A DNA stretch of 64,000 bases, taken from Arthrobacter yangruifuii. GTDB taxonomy: Bacteria > Actinomycetota > Actinomycetes > Actinomycetales > Micrococcaceae. Below the pieces are notes generated by a model. It had not been told where the DNA came from and did not search any database. It was given only the letters and a program-made list of their open reading frames with translations. The translations under genes and the position numbers were made by a program. Below, piece by piece: positions 58,057 to 64,000 of the stretch (position 1 is the stretch's first letter; the number at the start of each line of letters is the position of its first letter). The stretch spans positions 1-64,000 of the forward strand of contig NZ_VTFX01000002.1 of the NCBI RefSeq assembly GCF_009192775.1, in the 5' to 3' direction.

Positions 58057-60680
58057 CGCTTGCCCCTGCCCAGGCTCGGCACTGGACCGCCGGCCAGCAG
58101 GCGCGACGCCCAGCCGGCCAGTGCCGTGCGGTCAATCTTGGAATTGTGCCGGATATCGGTGGGCATCTGCGGCAGCACCAACACCGCGGCGACGTCGAAC
58201 CCGCACTGCTCCCGTACCCGGTCCCGCACGGCCGCGGTGAGTGCCGCCGGAGCAACTCCGGCCTTTCGGGAGGGAGGATCGGTTTCCACCACGGCCACGG
58301 GAACCTGCGCCCCCGCGGGTCCGACGCCCGCCAGTGCGGCCCGCCGCACGCCGTCGACAGCCTCGGCTGCCTGCTCGGCAGCGACCGGAGTCCGGACCCC
58401 GCCGGCGGTGGTGAGGATATGCCCGAGGCGTCCTTCCACCCACAGCCTGCCCTCGTCGTCGAAATGTCCGACGTCGCCGGTGCGGTGCCAGCCGTCAATG
58501 GACGAACTGCCGCTTTCGGTGATCCAGAGCCTGTCGTAGCGGTCCTTGACGTGCGGGGCGCTGACCAGGATTTCGCCGGTGCGGTTCGGCACGGTGAGCG
58601 GCTCGGTGCCGACGGAGCCGTCCGGGAAGACTTCGGCGATGGCCACATCGGCCCGGGAGACGGCAGTACCGACGCAGACGCCGTTGCCGGACCCTGCCGC
58701 GCGGATGCCTTCGAGGCTGATGTCGGTGACGGGAAGTGCTTCGGTCATGCCGTACGGGGTGTGCAGGGAGGCCTTGGGGACCAGGTCCTGCACCTGGGCC
58801 AGCAGCGGCTCGGCAATGGGTGCACCGGCCGAAAGCAGCAGCTCGACCTGTGCCAGTGCCGCCCGCTGCGGAGCGTCCAGCTCCCCGGACGTCGCGATCA
58901 CGTTCGTCAATGCTGCCGGGGACGCGAAGATGGTGGTGGCGTTCACGGCCACCGCCGCATCCGCCAGTGCCGCCGCGGTGAGGGTGCGCGGCGACGTGAC
59001 GTCCATGTCCGGTGTCACCGACGTCGCCCCCAGTGCCGGACCGAGCAGGGCGAACGGCGCGAAGCCGGCCACCAGCGAGGTCCCGGCACGCAGGTTGTAG
59101 GTGTCCTTGATGGCATCGCGCATCGCGGCCAGCTGCCGGTGCGTGTAGACCACGCCCTTGGCCGGTCCGGTGGAGCCGGAGGTGAAGAGGACGGCGGCGT
59201 CGGCGTCGGGATCCGCGGGGTACCAGGGCACCTCGGATCCGGCGCCGTCGGCAATGAGCTCCTCCACGGAGTGCTGAACGCCGAGCAGGCGTTTGCGCGC
59301 CGGTGACAGTTCGGACACGCTGATCCGCGTACCCGGCCAGCCGAAGGCCCGGGCACCGATGAGGGCGCGGTCGATGCCGATGAGGAACGCCGGCCCGGCG
59401 CCCTTGATGGCCCGGCCCAGTCCCTTGGCGCCCAGCCCGGCGTCGGCCACCACAATCACGGCGTTCAGGCGCAGGCAGGCGTAGATCAGCGACGTCAGTT
59501 CAATGCCGGGCGGAACCAGCAGGTTCACCCGGGTGCCGGGACGCACACCGGCCGCGGCGAGTCCCGCCGCGAGGGCATTCACCCGTTCGGCGAGTCCGGA
59601 CCAGGACAGGGTGCGCGGTTCGGCGTCTGCGCCGCCGCCGTCCAGCGGTGCCATGTCGACGACGGCCGGCGTGGTGTCCGCGGCGCGTTCATCCAGTTCC
59701 GCGAGCATGGGGCGGAACGGCTCGCTGCGCCGCAGCGAGGTATCCGCAGGGGTTTCCACGGCTCCCTGCAGCCAGCTGAATACAGGCGAGGCGATATCCA
59801 CGTCTTCGGCCAGCAGATGGCTTGCCCCTTCGAACCGGTGCACGGAGGAGGCCGGCATCCGTTCCAGCAGGTCACGCAGGTAGCGGTCGGAGAAAACGGG
59901 GTCCTTGGGCCCCCAGAGGACCAGGGACGGAACGTCCAGGCGGCGGATGCCGTCCGCGACGGTGTTGAGGGCACGCCAGCTGGGATGGGTTTCATCGGCG
60001 GGAATGTCAGCCACGAAGTTCGCCACACCGTGCCGGCGGGCCGCGCCGCGGTACGGCAGCGCGAACGCCTCGCGCACCGGAGCCGGCAGTGCGGGCTGTG
60101 CCAGGGAATGCGTCACCCGGATAAACGCGTCGGTGCTGCGGGTACCCCACGGATGAACCGCGGGATGCAGGGCCAGTTTCAGGGCCGGCGGCAGGGAGAA
60201 ACCTGCCGGATGCACGGCGGTGTTGGTCAGCACCACGCCCGCGAGCTGGCGGCGGTGCCGCAGTGCCCAGCCCAGGGAAATCACGCCGCCCCAGTCATGG
60301 CCGACGGTCACCACGGGACCGGTGATCCCCAGCGTGTCCGTCAGGTTGCCGAGGTCGGTGATCCGGTCCTCCAGCCGCCGGAACGCGCCGGTGCGCTCGG
60401 AAAAGCCCATGTCCAGCTGGTCCACGGCCACCACGCGCCACGGCTTCTCCGCCGCGGACCCGGCGGCAAGGAGGCTGCGCCAGAGGTAGGACCAGGTGGG
60501 GTTGCCATGCACGCAGAGCAGGGTGCCGGCGGGTTCGATGCCGGCCTCGGCCAGATCAGGTCCGTTGTCGAGGACATGCCACTTGCGGACCGTTCCCGGA
60601 GCGTCGACGGCGGCGGTGGAGGGAACATGGACGAACGCGGACCAGGCGGAGGAAACGCCGGGCCAAAGCTCCTCTACCAC
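58053..60680 (-). CDS. oleBC: OleBC fusion: beta-lactone decarboxylase plus beta-lactone synthetase
   Basis: The 875-residue protein combines an alpha/beta hydrolase (OleB, about residues 1-330; nucleophile Asp129 in VGHDWGG, His in GASHLLAED) with an AMP-forming ligase-fold enzyme (OleC, about 345-875; LFTSGSTGPAKGV near 497, PYGMTEALPV). OleC forms the beta-lactone and OleB removes CO2 to give the olefin. A natural fusion of this kind is known in Micrococcus and relatives. GTG 60680 follows a ggag site and overlaps the oleA stop by 7 bp; an upstream extension would overlap it further. Confidence 0.9.
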   Translation of the reverse strand: MVEELWPGVSSAWSAFVHVPSTAAVDAPGTVRKWHVLDNGPDLAEAGIEPAGTLLCVHGNPTWSYLWRSLLAAGSAAEKPWRVVAVDQLDMGFSERTGAFRRLEDRITDLGNLTDTLGITGPVVTVGHDWGGVISLGWALRHRRQLAGVVLTNTAVHPAGFSLPPALKLALHPAVHPWGTRSTDAFIRVTHSLAQPALPAPVREAFALPYRGAARRHGVANFVADIPADETHPSWRALNTVADGIRRLDVPSLVLWGPKDPVFSDRYLRDLLERMPASSVHRFEGASHLLAEDVDIASPVFSWLQGAVETPADTSLRRSEPFRPMLAELDERAADTTPAVVDMAPLDGGGADAEPRTLSWSGLAERVNALAAGLAAAGVRPGTRVNLLVPPGIELTSLIYACLRLNAVIVVADAGLGAKGLGRAIKGAGPAFLIGIDRALIGARAFGWPGTRISVSELSPARKRLLGVQHSVEELIADGAGSEVPWYPADPDADAAVLFTSGSTGPAKGVVYTHRQLAAMRDAIKDTYNLRAGTSLVAGFAPFALLGPALGATSVTPDMDVTSPRTLTAAALADAAVAVNATTIFASPAALTNVIATSGELDAPQRAALAQVELLLSAGAPIAEPLLAQVQDLVPKASLHTPYGMTEALPVTDISLEGIRAAGSGNGVCVGTAVSRADVAIAEVFPDGSVGTEPLTVPNRTGEILVSAPHVKDRYDRLWITESGSSSIDGWHRTGDVGHFDDEGRLWVEGRLGHILTTAGGVRTPVAAEQAAEAVDGVRRAALAGVGPAGAQVPVAVVETDPPSRKAGVAPAALTAAVRDRVREQCGFDVAAVLVLPQMPTDIRHNSKIDRTALAGWASRLLAGGPVPSLGRGKR

Positions 60681-61699
60681 GCAATCTCCATCATGGTGGT
60701 GTTCAGGCCGGAGCCCACGCCCATGCACAGGACCCGGTCACCCGGGTTCAGGGAGCGTGATTCCTGGGCCAGGGTCATCGGCAGCGAGGCCGGCCCCACA
60801 TTGCCCCAGTTCGGGAACGTCATGGGCACCTTTTTACGGTCCAGGTCCACCGCCTTGATGATGGCGTTGGTGTAGGAATTGGACACCTGGTGGGTGACGT
60901 AGCGGTCCATCCCGGACCAGTCCCAGCCGTTGCCGTGGGCTTCATGCCAGGCATCGACCACCAGTTCCAGTCCGCCGTCGAGCAGGCCCTTGGTGTCGGT
61001 GTACATGCCGTCGATGCCGCCCACGCACAGTTCATGGTGCTGGGTGCCGGCACGGGAGACGCCGCCGAGGATGCGGTGCGAGCCCGGGTGCCGGTCGGCA
61101 CGGCCGATGACGGCCGCTGCGGCACCGGAGCCGAGGGTCAGCGTGGCGAATTCGCGCAGGTAGTCGTCGCGGGTGGAGTCGGGCGCGTTCAGCCGCTCGA
61201 AGGTGGCTTCCTGCACGCCCTGGGAGTCCTCGCCCGCCACGATCAGGGCATAGTTGATCTGTCCCGAGTCGATCATGTTGGAGGCCAGGGTGACGCCGTT
61301 GACGAAGCCCAGGCAGGCGTTGGCCAGATCGAAGTTCAGGGCGGAGGAAGGAAGCCCCAGACCGTTGTGGATCTTCACGGCCACGGACGGTTCCAGATTG
61401 CGCCGTGTCACCGAGGTGTTGATGAGCAGCCCGATTTCGGACGCCTCGACGCCGGCTTCGGCCAGCGCCTTGGCTCCGGCCTCGGTGGCGCCGTCGTCGA
61501 ACGCAGTGCCGGGAGCCCACCACCGCCTCTCGGTGACGCCTGCCACCCGCTCCAGCAGGCGCTTGGAGAGGCGCAGCCGTTTAAGCGAGGGCTCAAGGCG
61601 CTCGTCGAATTCACGTGAACTCATGACCACCGGAGCTTCAACGCTGTTCACGCTGAGGATGGCGGAGTTGGAGTGCTGGAAGTTGAAGTTCCCGGTCAA
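60674..61699 (-). CDS. oleA: OleA, long-chain acyl-CoA condensing enzyme
   Basis: The thiolase-fold enzyme joins two fatty acyl-CoAs head to head, the first step of long-chain olefin synthesis. The catalytic Cys is in LANACLGF (Cys129), with the His and Asn residues in THQVSNS and FPNWGNVGPAS. TTG 61699 is used because TGNFNFQHSNSAILSV is where OleA family proteins begin. A GTG at 61762 with a TATGAT box 8 nt upstream is an alternative and would add 21 residues. oleBC begins inside its last codons. Confidence 0.88.
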   Translation of the reverse strand: MTGNFNFQHSNSAILSVNSVEAPVVMSSREFDERLEPSLKRLRLSKRLLERVAGVTERRWWAPGTAFDDGATEAGAKALAEAGVEASEIGLLINTSVTRRNLEPSVAVKIHNGLGLPSSALNFDLANACLGFVNGVTLASNMIDSGQINYALIVAGEDSQGVQEATFERLNAPDSTRDDYLREFATLTLGSGAAAAVIGRADRHPGSHRILGGVSRAGTQHHELCVGGIDGMYTDTKGLLDGGLELVVDAWHEAHGNGWDWSGMDRYVTHQVSNSYTNAIIKAVDLDRKKVPMTFPNWGNVGPASLPMTLAQESRSLNPGDRVLCMGVGSGLNTTMMEIAW

Positions 61700-61914
61700 A
61701 ATGCCTGCCTTGTCTGCTGCTGAACCTATCGCGCTGGCGGCCGCCGTGAAGCCTGCATCCACGCCCTAAAATCATATGACTCTTTCAAGAAGCCTACTGA
61801 CCGGCCCGGCAATTCCGGGGGGAAAGGCCCGATTACGCTCTCCGAGTAGAGCGGAATTTTGACGGTAACCGCGTAGATTTAATGAATCAACCCCGGTAGG
61901 AGAGATTAACCCCC

Positions 61915-64000
61915 GTGCATCTGAAGACCCTGACCATGCGAGGATTCAAGTCCTTCGCATCGGCCACCACCTTTGAATTCGAGCCAGGTGTCACGGCGGT
62001 GGTGGGACCCAACGGGTCCGGAAAGTCCAACGTGGTGGATGCCCTGGCCTGGGTGATGGGCGAGCAGGGCGCCAAGACCCTGCGCGGCGGCAAGATGGAA
62101 GACGTGATTTTCGCCGGCACGTCCGGCGCCTCGGGCCGGCAGGCGCTTGGTCGGGCGCAGGTATCCCTGACCATCGACAACGCCGACGGCGCCCTGCCGA
62201 TCGAATACTCCGAAGTCACCATCTCCCGCACGCTGTTCCGTGCCGGCGGGTCGGAGTACGCCATCAACGGCAGCCCGTGCCGGTTGCTGGACATCCAGGA
62301 GCTCCTGTCGGATTCGGGGCTGGGCCGCGAGATGCATGTCATCGTCGGCCAGGGACAGCTGGACAAGGTGCTGCACGCAACACCCGAGGAACGCCGCGGG
62401 TTTATCGAAGAGGCCGCCGGCATCCTCAAACACCGCCGGCGCAAGGAAAAAACCCTGCGCAAGCTCGACGCCATGCAGGCCAACCTGGCGCGGGTGACTG
62501 ATCTCACGGCAGAACTGCGCCGCCAGCTCGGACCGCTGGGCAAGCAGGCCGCCGTCGCCCGCCGGGCCAAGACGGTGCAGCAGGACGCCCGGGACGCCCG
62601 GTCGCGCCTGCTCGCCGATGACCTGGCCACGCTGACCGCTGCCTGGCTGAAGGAAACCGCGGATGAGGACGCCCTGAAGGTGCGCCGCGCCGAGGCGGAG
62701 GCCGCCGTCGCCGCGGGGCGGCAGCGCCAGGCGGCCCTGGAAACCCTGGCCGCGGACGCGGCACCGCAGCTGAACGCCGCCCGGGACACCTGGTACGAAC
62801 TGTCCTCGCTGCAGGAGAGATTCCGGTCCCTCGCCGCGCTCGCCGCCGAACGCGCCCGCCTGCTGGGCACGGCGGAACCCGCTGCGGGCAGCGGCCGGGA
62901 TCCGGACCAGCTGCAGGCCTCCGCGGACCGGGTCCGGGCGGAAGCCGCAGCCCTGGAAGCCGATATTGAGGGCCGGCGGGCACTGCTTCAGGACGCCGTG
63001 AAGACCCGCGAGGCTGCCGAAGCCGACGCCGCAGCCGAGGAGAAGCGGTATGCCTCCCTCCTGCGTGCCGCCGCGGACCGGCGTGAGGGCCTGGCGCGGC
63101 TGGCCGGTTCGGTGGAAGCAGCCCGCTCCCGGGTGGCCTCATCCCGGTCCGAAGCGGACAGGCTGCGCGCATCGATCAGCGCTGCCGAGGAACGCCGCAT
63201 CCGGGCGCAGGAGGAGTTCGGGCAGCTGGAAGGCTCCGCTGCCGGTGCCGAAGCGGGCGAAGCGGACCTGGACGCCGAGTACGAGGACGCGCAGGCAGCT
63301 GCGGAGGAAGCCGAAGAATCCCTGCGGCAGCTGCAGCAGGCGCGCCAAGACGCGGTCCGGGAAGCGGAGAACCTGGCCGCCCGCCGGGAGGCACTCGCCG
63401 TCGGGCTGGACCGGCGCGACGGCAGTGCCTTCCTGCGGGAAGCCGGGCTGCCCGGGGTGCTGGCGCCGCTGGCGGATCTGATCAGCATCAAGCCCGGCTA
63501 TGAACGTACGGTGACGGCAGCCCTGGGAACGGCAGCCGATGCCCTGGCTGTCCGGGACCTCGACGCCGCCGCGCAGGCCCTGCAGCACCTCAAGGACACC
63601 GGAGAGGGGCAGGCCGCACTGCTGCTCGGCGGGACGACCGCTCCGGACCGGACTCTGCCGGCCGATCTTCCGTCCGGCGCAGTCCCGGTGCTGTCCCTGG
63701 TGAGCGTGTCCCTGGTGAGCGCCGACGCCGGAGTGCAGGAGGCGCTGGACGCCCTGCTGGGCCATGCCGTAGCGGTGGCGGACCTGGACGCGGCCGTGAG
63801 CGTGGTGTCGGCCGTCCCCGCAGCCACGGCCGTGACGGCGGACGGTGATGTCCTGACCGCCTACAGTGTCCGCGGCGGATCGGCCTCGGCCCCGGGACTG
63901 CTCGAAATCTCCGCAGCGGTGGAGGACACGGATGCCCGGCTGGCCGCGGCACGTGCCCGCGCGGAGGAAGCCGGCGCGGGAATCGAGGCTGCCGCCGCAA
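61915..64000 (+). CDS. smc: Chromosome segregation protein SMC, 5' part
   Basis: SMC forms the condensin complex with ScpAB and organises the chromosome. The visible 695 codons, cut by the window end, cover the N-terminal head with Walker A VGPNGSGKSNVVDALAW and the R-loop and Q-loop region LHATPEERRG. The first coiled-coil arm (about 170-500) and the hinge (about 510-680) follow. No Walker B or second arm is in the window. GTG 61915 is the chosen start, with aggaga 12 nt upstream. smc follows rnc-mutM in many actinobacteria; here an accessory block of about 11 kb separates them. Confidence 0.96.
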   Translation, partial: MHLKTLTMRGFKSFASATTFEFEPGVTAVVGPNGSGKSNVVDALAWVMGEQGAKTLRGGKMEDVIFAGTSGASGRQALGRAQVSLTIDNADGALPIEYSEVTISRTLFRAGGSEYAINGSPCRLLDIQELLSDSGLGREMHVIVGQGQLDKVLHATPEERRGFIEEAAGILKHRRRKEKTLRKLDAMQANLARVTDLTAELRRQLGPLGKQAAVARRAKTVQQDARDARSRLLADDLATLTAAWLKETADEDALKVRRAEAEAAVAAGRQRQAALETLAADAAPQLNAARDTWYELSSLQERFRSLAALAAERARLLGTAEPAAGSGRDPDQLQASADRVRAEAAALEADIEGRRALLQDAVKTREAAEADAAAEEKRYASLLRAAADRREGLARLAGSVEAARSRVASSRSEADRLRASISAAEERRIRAQEEFGQLEGSAAGAEAGEADLDAEYEDAQAAAEEAEESLRQLQQARQDAVREAENLAARREALAVGLDRRDGSAFLREAGLPGVLAPLADLISIKPGYERTVTAALGTAADALAVRDLDAAAQALQHLKDTGEGQAALLLGGTTAPDRTLPADLPSGAVPVLSLVSVSLVSADAGVQEALDALLGHAVAVADLDAAVSVVSAVPAATAVTADGDVLTAYSVRGGSASAPGLLEISAAVEDTDARLAAARARAEEAGAGIEAAAA

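Noticed and set aside
61699-61762. GTG 61762 as the oleA start
   Set aside because: Kept as an alternative only. It adds 21 residues without family resemblance, although a TATGAT box lies nearby.
1-64000. CRISPR arrays, insertion sequences, prophage, attachment sites or an origin of replication
   Set aside because: No spaced direct-repeat array, transposase motif, integrase, phage structural gene or DnaA-box cluster was seen.

Overview
This 64-kb window is high-GC actinobacterial chromosome. The gene order, product families and a 5S rRNA of Micrococcaceae type point to Arthrobacter sensu lato. Assignments rest on motifs and synteny read by eye; no database search was possible.

Layout. (1) 1-4847: the tail of an rRNA operon (23S-5S spacer, 5S rRNA, strong terminator), then a fumarylacetoacetate-hydrolase-family enzyme, a membrane protein, gltX, a HAD phosphatase, and tRNA-Gln(CTG) and tRNA-Glu(CTC) under one promoter and terminator. 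(2) 4937-13959: thiL, an IclR-type regulator (NdgR/LtbR) divergent from leuCD, murA, plsC, gpsA, ddl and a DUF3515 lipoprotein. (3) 14110-14862: a secreted proline-rich protein with octapeptide repeats and a C-terminal anchor. (4) 14936-40604: a large cell-surface glycopolymer locus. It holds GT4 and GT2 glycosyltransferases, an ABC-2 exporter pair (TagG/TagH-like), both enzymes for UDP-ManNAcA (WecB, WecC), a LicC-like nucleotidyltransferase, two hexapeptide acyltransferases, a DUF1792 glycosyltransferase and four very large proteins with a CDP-glycerol glycerophosphotransferase (TagB/TagF) domain, three of them clear fusions. Parts of it (about 26.0-27.2 kb and 33.1-39.5 kb) are visibly more AT-rich than the flanks. 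(5) 40695-50921: housekeeping run of a small membrane protein, a DAK2 protein, recG, rsmD, a spermidine-synthase-like protein, an aminotransferase, coaD, a YdcF-like protein, DUF177 (yceD), rpmF, rnc and mutM. (6) 50902-57053: accessory genes: a glyoxalase-like protein, two small winged-helix regulators with very clear operators, two serine-hydrolase/beta-lactamase-fold proteins and a DUF222-HNH protein. (7) 57055-61762: long-chain olefin biosynthesis genes oleA, a fused oleBC and oleD on the minus strand. (8) 61915-64000: the 5' two-thirds or so of smc, cut by the window end.

How the parts work together. The 14.9-40.6 kb locus looks like one pathway: sugars activated and oxidised by WecB/WecC, an alditol-phosphate or choline-type precursor possibly activated by the LicC-like enzyme, assembly by the glycosyltransferases and TagF-like polymerases, export by the ABC pair, and decoration by the acyltransferases. 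It sits between ddl-DUF3515 and DAK2-recG, which suggests a variable insertion in a conserved cell-wall and housekeeping neighbourhood.

Recurring regulatory style. Many genes have a TANNNT -10 box 4-8 nt before the start codon, the pattern of leaderless transcripts. Other small-scale features are a 34-codon leaderless upstream ORF ending in ATGA on the DAK2 gene, an apparent ATT start for the DUF177 gene, twin TTTCCGNNNCGGAAA operators, TTACGTAA operators, and convergent genes sharing a CTAG at their stop codons.
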